DNA from: Hypericum androsaemum
Lineage: Eukaryota > Streptophyta > Magnoliopsida > Malpighiales > Hypericaceae
Direction: 5' to 3'
Assembly: GCA_963995505.1 (NCBI GenBank)
Contig: OZ023186.1
Span: forward strand, 4,402,001 to 4,466,000
Length of the DNA stretch: 64,000 bases
This document shows positions 36,845 to 52,251 of this stretch, in pieces (positions within the stretch are counted from its first letter, which is position 1; every line of letters begins with the position of its first letter). The translations under genes and the position numbers were made by a program. The notes below the pieces were generated by a model. It had not been told where the DNA came from, did not search any database, and worked only from the letters and a program-made list of their open reading frames with translations.

Positions 36845-37735
36845 AAGTTTAAATACTCGTGGAGGAACTTTGACACCTTTCAGAGGTCTCCCAACTCAAA
36901 CCTAAATTAGTCGACACAATTGAATACAAACCAAATAAAGAAAATAGCTTGCACCATCAGAGGCCTTAAAATTTCAAGAAGAGTACTATAAGTTAATTAT
37001 ATTAATATTAGAACATCGCTATTTACAAGTATGTTGAATTTATCTAAAAATAAAAATTCTTATATCAAATTAAATTGATCTCATAGTTTATTGTTACTGG
37101 TACTCCTCGTGTTTCTAAAATCATAGTCCATTTGATGGATTCCATGAGTATGGAAGATTAAAATACACTCGTGTCTATAAAGTATGGCCAAATTAACACT
37201 TTCACAATAAATTGCAGCAAATGGCAAATAGTAGATAATAGTAACACCAAGAAGAATTAAAAAAAAAAGATACCCAATTTTCCCATTCTCACCCAAAACC
37301 CCAAACCCACCACTGTTTATCTCCGTAATTGCCGAGCTGGGTGGAACACAGGCGAGATCTGGTTGACGCCGAACACCACCACCAAGTCGAGGGAGAGCTG
37401 GACGGAGCCGCCGAGCACGACAAGATCATCGAATCCCTCTTCTATTTCTCTTTCTCTCCAAATTAGGGTTTCCACTGGATTACTTATCCTCATTCGTACT
37501 TCCGCAGATTTAGTTAATACACACACATGAAAGATGCATTGTCAGTTCAGAGGCGGTCTATTTTTGTTGATAACAAGACTGAGAGAGTGGAAACCGTATG
37601 GATGGAGATAGACCTGTCCAACAACATGAACAATTTTTTTTGCAGATGCTGATGTTTCAGGAACATTATAAGCTGATTTTTATTCATTTGAATGAAATGG
37701 AAGATAACAATTCACGACTTTGTTTGGAGCCTAAC
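36845..37735. other. Downstream region of subtilase E
   Basis: It is AT-rich with no clear gene. The frames at 37081-37296 and 37317-37526 (minus) have no recognised domain. The last 150 bp match the 3' flank of other array members and would hold the E 3' UTR. Confidence 0.45.
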
Positions 37736-41545
<3,810 letters not shown>

Positions 41546-41582
41546 TTCGAAAGAAAAATGAACACTCTGCATACTAGTTCTT

Positions 41583-41890
41583 TTACTTGGGTTTGGATTG
41601 GATACGGAATGCTTCTATTCCGAACTGTTTGGAGTGAAGACAGGTGGGGGCTTTTTTGTAAAAATGCTAAAATATGGGAATCAAAATGAAAAAAATTATG
41701 CGCACCGGTATCGTAAATGGGACATGCCGCTGTCGCAAACATATGTCGGAATAAAGGCTGGTATCACATAACAGCACATGCCGGTATTGTAACCGGGACA
41801 TGCCGGTATCGTAAACGGGAAATGCCAGCGCGGTCCCCTTTTACTGCAAACTGTCCGGAATGATTTTCTTCACTCCTGACTCAATCCACC
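41583..41890. mobile_element. Foldback MITE, copy c
   Basis: The arms GGATTGGATACGGAATG...GAACTGTTTGGAGTGAAG and AACTGTCCGGAATGAT...CACTCCTGACTCAATCC match the ends of copies a and b. The interior has TGCCGGTATCGTAAACGGGA-type iterated words. No coding region. Confidence 0.65.
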
Positions 41891-42836
41891 ACCCTCTTAC
41901 TCGACTTAAATTTGAACTCTAATCACGGATAAGATTCATAATCCCAAATGCATATCATATCATTTACCGCTTTAGTCAGATCCTAAGGGCTCATTTCTTT
42001 TTGAAACGGTAGAAGTTTATTATTAATCAAAAATGTTTACACCTTGATGCCTTGACATATCATATTTACAGTACCATGTATTCCGACAGGGGCAAACATA
42101 CGATAGTAGATCTAGTTAAAAGCTAAAAAATTCTGCGACGTGATCAAGGTGTCTTGTCTGTAACAGTCAGAGTTCAATCCCGACCAATTCAACTACTCTG
42201 ACACGATACGAAGGATTGTAATTAGCAGTTGTTTAAAGTCCAATTGTTTGCTTCGAAGAATATTCATCCTAATTGATTCGATGAAGTAAATCTTGCAATG
42301 TGATGATCAATCGATTTTCATAACTGGTACATGATCCTTGATTTGTGTTTGAAATGTATTTTGATCACTTTTTAATTGAGATCGACTTGGACCCCATTTT
42401 CACTTTCCAACTACGAATGCAGGTATTCTACTACCTACAGTAAAACTTGAAATCCAAGTAGAGTCTGGTCAATCTTGGTCCTAATGATTTGTATTGGAGA
42501 CAATATAGTATTCGAACATTCAGTGCACGTACTAATTTTGTTATGAGTTGAGCATGACTTCAAATAGTCACAAAATTCTTCATACCAAAATTTAACATTG
42601 CTACAATTTCATGACTGAACTCGAGACCTGAAGAAAAAACTGAGAGAGTAGAGACCGTGTGTGTGGGTAGAGATCATCAACCCGTCAAACATGTACAGTA
42701 CTTTTGTGCAAATGCTGATGTTTCAGGAACAGAATAAGCTAGTTTTTATTCATTTCATTTCAATGAAATGGAGGAAATCAATTCACAACTCTATTTAAAG
42801 ACTCAAACCATAAACCCTATCAATGAATCGCCAAAC
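41891..42836. other. Intergenic region, no recognised gene
   Basis: It is AT-rich. The right 200 bp (42640-42836) match the 3' flank of other subtilases. I see nothing else. Confidence 0.45.
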
Positions 42837-43212
42837 TCAATCATTGCTCGGGTATATGGTATGCACAATTATAGGAGTTCTGACATTGTGAATACCATCA
42901 GACCATACGAGGGCTGCAGTTACGAAAAAAATGTCTTTACCGAAAACGGTGACGTTAAAAGCTTTCTTTTCCTTCAACGACTTGAAGGAAAGGACACGAG
43001 GTTTAACTCTACATCAAGTTTCCGGCTTGGAGAAACATTTGCATAGTAAGTGAAGTTGGCCACTCCAACGTTGGTCACTGTTCTTTGGAACCTAAGCATG
43101 AAAGGAGAGTCTTCCTTCACTTTAACTGTCAAAGAAGGGTAGTTAAAATCCAATCCAATAAGTGTAAGATTCATATTCGATTACATCTTGCACGTATAAT
43201 TACCTGTTGTCA

Positions 43213-44160
43213 AAATCTTCTCTCTCTCTACAAATTCTCCCTCTACAGACTCTCTCAAAACAAAACTTCGACGGTTCCACCCCACTATTCTCCTTCCGCC
43301 TTTGGAAGGAACAGTGGTCCGGTGGAACCGTGGTGCCACCTGGAAACCACACCACGACCCTGTTCGTGGATGATCTTCCCAAAAACTGGACAAGCAAGGC
43401 GCTGAAGAACTTCTTCTCGAAGAAGGCCAAAATCTTGGACGCATATGTTCCGGCGAAGACCTCCAAATTAATAGAGAATTGGAGCCCTTGTTTCCAGCCC
43501 GATTCGAGGAGTGTTTGGGTTCGCCTCCACGGTGTTCCGCTACATGCATGGTCACGAGAGTTCTTTGAACGCTTCGCTATTAGACTAGGGGGACTGATTA
43601 GGCTACTACATGACTTCACTGAATCTAGGTTGAGACTCGATGCGGCATGGCTCTTGATCCGTAGCAAGTCTCTGTCTCGTATTGACGAGATCTGGAGGAG
43701 GGTGAGTATCGATGGGATTTCTTACCCAATCTCCATAACAGAGGCTTACCTTGTGGAGGAACAAATTCTGAAACAACAAAATCAGGTGGATATAAAGTTG
43801 ACGGAAAGCCAGGAGAAGGGCAGACCGCAAGATGGAGCTCTGGGGAAGGCGACAATGGCAAATAGTGCCCTAGGGCAGGAAACTACCGGGGGCTGGGAGT
43901 TATCCGAAAATTTCGATGGAGGAGTTGGCTCATGTGGGAGTGACATGGCGAGGAAAGAACCGTCAGAGGATGAATCAAAGGAAGTAAAGGACTGTGATGA
44001 TTGTGTTCTTGAAGATGAAGATGGAGGAAGGAGTTTGAAATTGTCTATGGTGGTAGAGGAGGTAGACAACAGGTCTTCTCAACTATTGAACAGGTCTTCG
44101 CTCACGTGGGTGCAGGGGGAGCCAAAAAATTTAGGGAGTGGAGATAATATAATTTTTTGA
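43213..44160 (+). pseudogene. LINE ORF1 protein (RRM-like and DUF4283-like)
   Basis: The frame is open from the left edge to TGA at 44158-44160. An RRM-like part (TTTLFVDDLPKNW, KILDAYVPAKT) is followed by a DUF4283-like part (SVWVRLHGVPLHAWSREFFE, GGLIRLLHDF, AAWLLIRS). The rest is acidic and low in complexity. No in-frame ATG precedes the RRM part, so the N-terminus is truncated or the start has decayed. No zinc knuckle was found before the stop. Confidence 0.78.
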
Positions 44161-44872
44161 CCCCGACTAGCATATGATAAGTCGGTAATTGACCATTCTA
44201 GTTTCAATTTTTATGTTAATTAATTTTTTAGTGGAGTCAATTTCTAATTTTAGTAGAGACATATATTAAAAAATATGCATAATTATCAAACATAAAAAAA
44301 TTAAGAATTGCCCCACTCTCCTTTAAGGTACCTCCGTCCCTGCGTGGGCATCGGCTCCCCTCCCAACCAGTAGTGGAGTCTGTTGTGGACTGGATTCCAC
44401 TATAGAATAATCTGGAACCGCATCGGCTGGCTCCTTTGAGTATGCTGGGCCGTTTCAAGGCCACGCACAAGATGAGTTTGCCTTAAAGCAAGATGGGTTA
44501 GATGATAACTCAGATTTTGAGCCTGGTAAAGAGACCCGCAGGAGAGGTACCAAGCCCAATAAAACTTTTTTAAGGCAAGTGAAATCAGGATGGAGATACA
44601 AAAATTAAAGGGAAATATTGGTCCTCTCGGAAAATTTTCTTCGATCGAATTAGCAAGACAACTCGGTATTAAACGGAAGGTTTTCATGGAAGATTTTCGT
44701 GGATTTACTCTAAAATAAAACCTATCTAATTAGCGCTGCTTTTTGATAGGCTTTTATGTTATTGTAATATAGGCGTGCTTATGAGCAAGATGTAACAAAT
44801 AGTAAGTTGAAATACTTACTATTTGGGAGTTTATTTTTTGAATGAATACAATTTACTTGTTAAAATTTTTTT
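43213..44872 (+). mobile_element. LINE ORF1-only element inserted at a splice donor
   Basis: It is flanked by an exact 13-bp direct repeat, TTACCTGTTGTCA (43200-43212, 44873-44885), typical of LINE integration. It begins with a CT-rich leader, carries an ORF1 frame, and ends in an AATGAATACAA-type tail with an A/T-rich run. ORF2 (endonuclease/RT) is absent, so the element was moved in trans or lost ORF2 by deletion. A block of about 190 bp around 44131-44323 is AT-rich with weak inverted ends (GGGAGTGG / CCACTCTCC) and may be a small secondary insertion. Confidence 0.85.
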
Positions 44873-44970
44873 TTACCTGTTGTCATGATGGCTGATTGGA
44901 TGGCAGAATTCACGATACACTGATGTTCCGGATAATATGGTGTAGTTTACGTGCCGCTTGCGTGATCGTG

Positions 44971-45531
44971 ATTATGAGTTTGTTTGGAATCCTTGCCGAA
45001 TCTAGCTTCAGTGAGGTAAAATACCAATAACTCTCTCTAGCTTTTCACAGTTTGCTGCTAGTCCTACGTACCCTAGTCTTACAATAAAACAACTACCAAG
45101 TCCTGATATTTTCTAACCTTGGGACTTGTTAATCTAAAATTCCTCTGCCAATAAGCATTTATATTAACTGAATTGTTCTAATTTAATGAAGAGATTTCGA
45201 GTTTGAGTCATTGGTAATAGAGAAGTGTTAGAATCTTGTTGCAAGAATTTTGCTGTTTTTCCAAAAGTATTATCCGACTCGAACTTAAGTTAATCGACCT
45301 AATAAAAATTAATTTATTGTGAATGAACAAGATATTAGAAAAATGTCCATACGTAAAAATCATAATTCTTGAGGGAAGTCATGTTGATTATCCAACAATC
45401 GTTCATTACGAAAGAAAAAAATCTTGCACTTGCTGATGCTTCAAGAAGAGAACACTGCTTTTATTTATTTTGAATGAAAAAGGACAATAGTTGATAATTC
45501 TATTTGGAGACTAAACAATCAATATCGTCAA
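44971..45531. other. Intergenic region between F and G
   Basis: AT-rich; no gene or element recognised. The last 100 bp resemble the 3' flank of other subtilases. Confidence 0.45.
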
Positions 45532-46154
45532 CTAAATTGTGTGCACAACAATGGGAGTTCTAACACTGTGGATGCCATCAAATCAGACGATTGCTGCAGA
45601 TTTGAATAAGTTGCCTGGAAAGCCTTTCCCGGAGACCGTGACGTTAAAAGATTTCTTTTCATACAAAGACTGGAAGGAGAGCACCTTAGGTTCCACTTTA
45701 ACTTCAATTTTCGGGGTCAGAAAAACCTTTGCCTCGTAGGTAGAGTTGGCTAGTCCGACGTTGGTGACTGTTCTTTGAAACTTCAGTGTGAAATAAGTGT
45801 TCTCGTTCACTTTAGCAGTCAAAGAAAGAAATTCACCCCCTGGGTTTGTAGTAACATTCAAAGGAATTGCTGCAGAAAATATAAAAGGCAAAGTAGATAA
45901 ACATAAGTTTCTTGAACTAAAAGTAGGAAGCAGCCAAAGTTTCATCATGTCTGATGTATAATTACCTGTTGCCATGATGGCTGATTGGATGGCAGAAGGA
46001 GACCAACGAGGATGGAATGACTTGATATAGGTGGCGATGCCCGTAACATGGGGACACGACATTGATGTTCCAGATATTATGTTGTACTGGACATGCCGCT
46101 CATCATCTGGGTAATCTGAGATTGGACCTATAGGGGAATATCCTGTCAATATGT

Positions 46155-48107
46155 TGTTGGGATGGCGAGAAATAGGAAAGACTTATTTCCTGTTCCTATT
46201 CCTATTCTGACTAGGTTTTGGACTCATAATTAGACCTAGATAGGTTACTTGTACACCAAGAATTTGTCTCTATATAAAGACATGTTACGCTAGGTTTTTT
46301 GTATGGCTTTGTGGCTCGGAAAGTCATCAATAAAAGTTCTCCTTTCTCTTCGTGGACGTATGTATTAGGTCGAACCACGTAAACTCTTGCGTCCATGTTC
46401 TTTGTGCGTTTTGTTCTCTTGCTTGCTGAATTCCTAACAATTGGTATCAAGAGCTAAGGTTGGAGGATGTCGAATCACGGCGCGAAGTTTACTCTTGTGA
46501 AGTTCGATGATTCATTAAATTTCAGGTTATGGCAAAGGCGTTTCAGGGATCTCCTCGTGCAGCAAGGGATGGTTATAGCGCTCTCGGAGAAGAAGTCCGA
46601 GAAGATGGAGGAGCAAGAGTGGGAAGAGTTGGAGGCCAAGGCGGTAGCGAATATTTGCTTGTGCTTGGCGGATGATGAGGAGCCACCAGCTGGGTTGTGG
46701 AAGAGAATCCAGGTCGGAGTCAAAGAAGTTCGATGGAAATGGCTTTAAGTGCGGAGAAGGGGACTATCCAGGACGAACTAGGAATCAAGACAACAAGGAG
46801 GGATCGGCATTCACAACTATGGTCACATGTTCAGACGAGTCCGATGGTGACTGGCTTTCTATCTCATCAAGTCCAATGCATCCTGGTAATCTCTTTTTGT
46901 TAGGGACCTTAGATTATAACAGTGATAGTTATAAAGGTAGGCTAATAAAGGTGGAGAAGGATGCGATGGTAAGGATGAAGGGTGAAAGAGAATACCTACA
47001 GGTTAGTGAGGCACATTATTGTAGGTGGAGTCACATCAATGGGTCTGAAGGAGTTGACAAAAGCTCAGGTCATATGAGGTTGGTTCGTATGAGGGAGCAA
47101 AGGCTTGACATAGATGGTTTGAGTGTAGTTGAGATTTGCGAAGACATATATAGCAAGCTATGGTTGTTTCGTGGAGGCGTGGTTGGCAAGGAGTCATGGT
47201 TGTCTCGGAGAAGCATTGTTAGCTGGGCCCCGCTAAGGTTGTCTAAAGGGACGTGCACGTCAAAGGTGTTGGGTAGGTTTTGCATGGGGAATGCGAAGCC
47301 ATTGGTGACACCACGGGCGAATCGGGTATCTCACTCAAGGCTGAACAGTACCGTTCGAGGCATGTCGAGGGTTCTACTTAGTGGAATAAAATGTTGCCCT
47401 TTGAATGCTATGGCAAGTAGCATTGGTTTGAGGCAAAAAAAGTCCAACGGAAGAGCGGTTCGAGGTTGCGGAGCATAGGGCTGATCGAAAAATAGAGGGT
47501 ACATCTATTGGTCGCAAGGTTGCTTCAGAAAGTGGACTCGCTAGTTGGGGTTCAATGGAGGTTGGAGGTATTAGGCCAAGCAAGCTCAGAAGCTCGAGTT
47601 TGGGGGCTGGCTCCAAGTGATTGAACAAAAGGTGAAGAGAAAATTGAGATGGTCTTATTGATGCAGTTATCTATGGTCCGAGATGGAGTCGGTGGAGTCG
47701 GATTAGTTTTGCAAGATCTCATGGTTCTTCATGGGGCGGTGTTTTGTCAAGGTGGAGTTTGTTGAAGTTCGGGTGGAGCTTCATGGTTCTTCCACTAGAT
47801 GATTTCTCGCCAAGGTGGAGATTGTTGGGATGGCAAAAAATAGGAAAGACTTATTTTCTATTCCTATTTCTATTCTGACTAGGTTTTGGACTCATAATTA
47901 GACCTAGATAGGTTACTTGTACACCAAGGGTTTGTCTCTATATAAAGACATGTTACCCTAGGTTTTTTGTATGGCTTTGTGGCTCGGAAACTCATCAATA
48001 AAAGTTCACCTTTCTCTTTATGGACGTAGGCATTAGGCCGAACCATGTAAACTCTTGCGTCCGTATTCTTTGTGCGATTTTGTTCTCTAGTTGCTGTATT
48101 TTTAACT
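46155..48107 (+). mobile_element. Truncated Copia element in exon 8 of subtilase G
   Basis: LTRs of 285 bp lie at 46155-46439 and 47823-48107. The target-site duplication TATGT is at 46150-46154 and 48108-48112. A TGGTATCA-AGAGC primer-site variant follows the 5' LTR, and AAGGTGGAGAT precedes the 3' LTR. The element is a further-deleted member of the family seen at 19687 and 23480. The 3' LTR ends TAACT in place of TAACA. Confidence 0.9.
46467..47478 (+). pseudogene. Gag/pre-integrase relic of the truncated Copia
   Basis: ATG at 46467 starts MSNHGAKFTLVKFDDSL and the gag core (DLLVQQGMVIALSEKK). The frame stops at 46748 after a deletion that removed most of gag. A second frame (to 47478) has a broken zinc knuckle (FKCGEGDYPG), LGTLDYNSDSYKGRLIKV, and the RT-like tail (SKVLGRFCMGNAKPLVTP). 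The protease motif is deleted. Non-functional. Confidence 0.78.
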
Positions 48108-48675
48108 TATGTCTACTCCAGGGGTAGTCACATCGGGCTGCAAAACATGAAAGTTTCAATTCTAAAATACTTCTAGAACCAATTGGTACAATTTTGCAAT
48201 GTCAACATATTTACTTTATAAAGAAAATTACCTTCATGATTTCTTGAAAAATAGTATTTGGTCCGCGTGAAGAAAAGGAAGCAACAATAGGTGCAGAAGG
48301 ATCCAAAATTGCTTCACTTTTTAGTATGGTTGCAACAGGAGCTCTGCCATGTTAGATGAAATAGTTAATCGACTAGAGACATAAACAATGTAAGGGTTTA
48401 GGGGTCTGCTCTTGCTCCTATTTCTGGACCAAAATGTTAAAAAATGTAAAGAACATTTGGCAACTTACTTGGATGAGTTCAAATAGGCTAAGACCACATC
48501 ATAATCAGAACTACTTAAAGCCGCCGCGGGAAGCGGTTCAACAAAGGAATCATCGCTGCCACCATAATAGATTGCTCCAATAGCACCACCTTCAGCAGCC
48601 GTGGACACAGCGTCATCTCTTGAAGATGCAATTATTTTCCCCTTAAATGATTCATCGGCAAGGGATAAAGAACGC

Positions 48676-48894
48676 CTAATAGAAAATAAAACATAAAAGA
48701 AATTATAGATTATGTCAGTCCAAGAGTTTTCTCGCTGAGATTAAGAGTAAGCATTACCAATCACCACTTGCTCAAAAGGTAAATAGGAAGGGTGGAAATC
48801 ATCGTAGAAGGATTCGAACCTTAGACGTGTAGCTCATTGTAGTTATAAATAAGATGGGAAACATTTCTGAAATTGAAAAACATATCTAAGTTAC
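48676..48894 (-). other. Intron-like interruption of exon 6 in subtilase G
   Basis: It is absent from exon 6 of the other copies. Its borders look like splice sites (CAA|GTAACTTAG and TTCTATTAG|GCG). However, joining them puts the downstream part out of frame by one. It is either a recently gained intron in a decayed gene or an insertion with chance borders. Confidence 0.5.
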
Positions 48895-49647
48895 TTGCCC
48901 GGGCTGAGAACGTCGAAATCTACTTGATCCTCTAGCATTAGTATCAGCATCTACAAGTGGATACTTGGTTCCATTTAAGTCGAAAGAATTAATTGACATT
49001 CCCTGAAGTAGAAATAAGACAAGTTACTAGTAACGACTGGGAAACGCTGAAAAAAATAGAACACAAGATATGCAATTCTCGGAACATGCTTTATGTGATT
49101 TTTTTCAGAATCTATAAGGCGTATCTGTAGTGAAATTTATCGGATTCTGACATGTTCCTTCTGCCACAGTTCTTTGTTATCATAAGGGTTCATATTATTG
49201 TTAATTGAAATCATGTTCACACTGGTGCTACTCTATGTTATGTATTCATCCCTAATTGTTAATCTCATTCTATAGGAACATGCTTGTGTATAATTTCGTG
49301 GAGCTTAATGAGTAAATTTTTTAGCTGTCTCGAATGAGAAATTGTTTCGATGGTCACAAAATATATATAAGTTGGTATATCAAACGGGTATAATTTCATG
49401 ATTTCCATGACTTGTGGTGGGCTCAACAAAGTTTAAACTTTTATCGGGACTTAGTATATGTTTTCAACAGTTATGCAGTAATTGTAATGCCCATAGCCGC
49501 TTTTGCCACCTTACATAAAACATAAAAACTAGTATAAGAAAAAAAAGGAATACATACCAAAATAGTCTTTCCGTTCCCAAAAACAGTCTTATCAATGATT
49601 CGACGATCAGTGCTACTTGCTGCAACAGAGATCAACCATGGTGCTAC

Positions 49648-52251
49648 TGTAATACCCAATTATATCACCAGAAATTAGTTGAATTTGATCAAGTATGCTA
49701 AGTCATTCGGTTAAATAATAATGTACTTTGTTGAAAAATAGCAATGCAAATTAATAATTAAGACATCCTAGGAATAAGGTTAGATATAATTTGGACCGAT
49801 TAATTATTTAAGTTAATCTTAAATAAGTAAATTTTGTGATTTAAATTCCAATTTTGATAGTTTGAAACGTAAGAAGAGAAAATTTAATATGAGTGACAAA
49901 AAGTTGACATTGTGGATAGATTATTAAGTTTACATGAGGATGCAATTTATCAATTAGAAATATGAAGTATGAATTGAGTACGTTTTCAACCCTTTTAATG
50001 GATAAAGGATAACTAAATAGAATAAGATAAGTTAGAAGAAAAAGAAGAAGAAGGTAAAAACGTGGCAACGGTAAAACAAAAGAGAAGAAAAGATAGGAAA
50101 CGTGGCAACTTGCAAGAAATAAGGCTAGAAGATAATCACCATTATAAAATAAATGAAGCAATGTGATGGGATAAATTCCATGGTTTTGACGAATATAAAA
50201 AAAGAGAGAAGAAACATAGAAACTAGCGAAAAAAAAGGGAAGAAATAAAAAGACTAAAGGAAAGAAGTTATCGTGGGTGAGAATGAAGGGTTAACAAGGT
50301 GAGATTATTTTTATTGTGATAATTTTGATTCCCAGTTAAGAAATTGTGTAGGCTACATGAATTTCACGAGGAACTGAATTGCAATGATAACCATGGACAA
50401 ATTAAATTAGTCAAGAAAACTGAAAGAATTAAATTGTATTTATGGAGACCATTTGATTAATTTATCTAGTCAAGTAAACTTCTGTTTTGGACTAAACAAG
50501 TGATGACTAGGATGCTGTTTGTAATATCAAATGAAACAAGTTGGAAAAATAAAGGATTAAGTGACCAAGAAAAGGGAAAACGATTTGAGTAAGGTAAAGT
50601 TATCTCCATTATTTTAGGTTGCGTTATTGATTTTTAAGGAAAGACTAATATTTTAGCTTACGTTGAATTATTATGGAAAGATCACAAAGTTGGAAGATCT
50701 TGGGTTGTGGTTTACGGGAAGTTTTGAGCGTGAGGATTGATATTATTAGGTAGTGCAATTATAATTTCTTATAGAAGAAACATATCAGAATTTTAATGTC
50801 TAAGGTTATATTAAAAACTATTGAGGCAAGTTGTTGACTTTCTATGAACCGAAGAATAAGTATAAGTTTTCAAGGTTGAATTAAAGTTTGGATTACAAAT
50901 GTTGTCTAAGAAATTCTTACAGAATAAACGTTGGAGATGTAGAAATAAGCTATACTAGAATTCGTCCATGTATTAGAGAATTGAGTTAAAGTTAATATAT
51001 TTTGTACACATCCTTATTTGAAGGCGGTTGAGCATATGATGGATGTTGTCGAAACTGGAGGACCAAGTATTGGTACACAAGGATGTAAACTCGAAGGAGA
51101 TTTGGTTGGCCGTTCGGTCAAATCGGTAAACAAATAATATGTGACTCGTGCTTTCTTTGGCGCACTCTATTTATTTGTCATGATTTGAATATGGTAATGT
51201 GAGTGCATTTTGTGCATTTGTCATATGAGCATATGGTATGATATTATGATGTGTGAAAGTTGTTTAATCTGGCCTAGTGGGGGCACTGGATATGTTTGAT
51301 ATATTTTGGGAGCCTATGAATTTGTTATGATATGAAAGTCTGTTATATGGATGGCTCGACTCTGTGATATGGACGTCTAGTAGGCAGAGGTCTACCCGTG
51401 ACCAACCGGGGATGTTGGCATATGTGCACATATACTGAGGATACAATGGATTCTGATATGATCTATTTGGCCAGCTGGGTTGGATTCTGATGGCGCCTTT
51501 GAGATATGGTATCCTCGTGTCGGAGTTGGAGTGACACTATCTAGAACTTGCCGAACGTTCGTCCAGTTTTGTGATTTGATTTTGAAATTATGTGTTCATG
51601 TGTCAAATTGCGTGACGGAATGGGACGTTGCGTAGTTTGCTCATGTTTTTATGACTTTGTGATTATATGCTATATTTGGTCATCTGGTAAGTATGATCTT
51701 TGAATAATGTACATCTCCACATAATTCATTTGCCATATTAGTTATATGCATGTTTTAGGAATGTTTGTGCATTGAGTAGCTAAATAAATTACGATGCATA
51801 TCTTATTTGTTTACTGGGTGTTCCAAAACACTCATCCCCCCACCCACCAGTTTTGCAGGAACTCGTACACGAGTTGTGTTGGCTCGGAGATCTACTATGA
51901 TCGTACCAAGTCCGAATTGTTCTCCAGGACTTGCATCGAGGTCTCCAGTTTGTATTTTGCTCTTTCATCTAGAAGCTCCGTAGTCACAAGATTTACTTTG
52001 ATATTGGGAATGTTTAATTATTAAGAGTATATTAATTTTGTTTGATCTTGGGAGTATGTATAATAAAGAAAAAGCTTGGCTTATATTTTGTAAATTTAGA
52101 ATATGAAACTAATGATCATTAAGTTTTAATTTTATGTTTAAATGCTTATGATTATAAATTTGAATAAGTTTGAGGCTGGCTAGATTTTTGTGTGTGATTT
52201 AAGTAGTCAAAGTCTAGCGCCGGTCACCGACCACAGATTTGGGTCGTGACA
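49648..52251 (+). repeat. 5' LTR of the 9.2-kb element
   Basis: It starts TGTAATACCC and ends GTCGTGACA. Small open frames inside it recur at the same offset in the other LTR and are not genes. Confidence 0.93.

Larger units (their letters stand above)
42837..44970 (-). pseudogene. Subtilase F relic (exon 9 and exon 8 fragments, split by LINE)
   Basis: Positions 42837-43160 match the 3' two-thirds of exon 9 (LDFNYPSLTVKVKEDSPFML, TVTNVGVANFTY). The 5' part of exon 9 and most of intron 8 are deleted. The exon 8 donor (TTACCTGTTGTCA on the plus strand) is at 43200-43212 and is repeated at 44873-44885, after a LINE. Exon 8 then continues at 44886-44970 with an internal deletion. Exons 1-7 were not found. 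It is non-functional. Confidence 0.85.

Noticed and set aside
44131..44323. Separate small MITE inside the LINE
   Set aside because: The ends are only weakly inverted and no convincing target-site duplication could be read; mentioned only as a possibility.
49841..50161. 106-codon minus frame, identical to the one at 56419-56739
   Set aside because: Both are at the same offset in the two LTRs of one element and have no domain; chance frames in LTR sequence.
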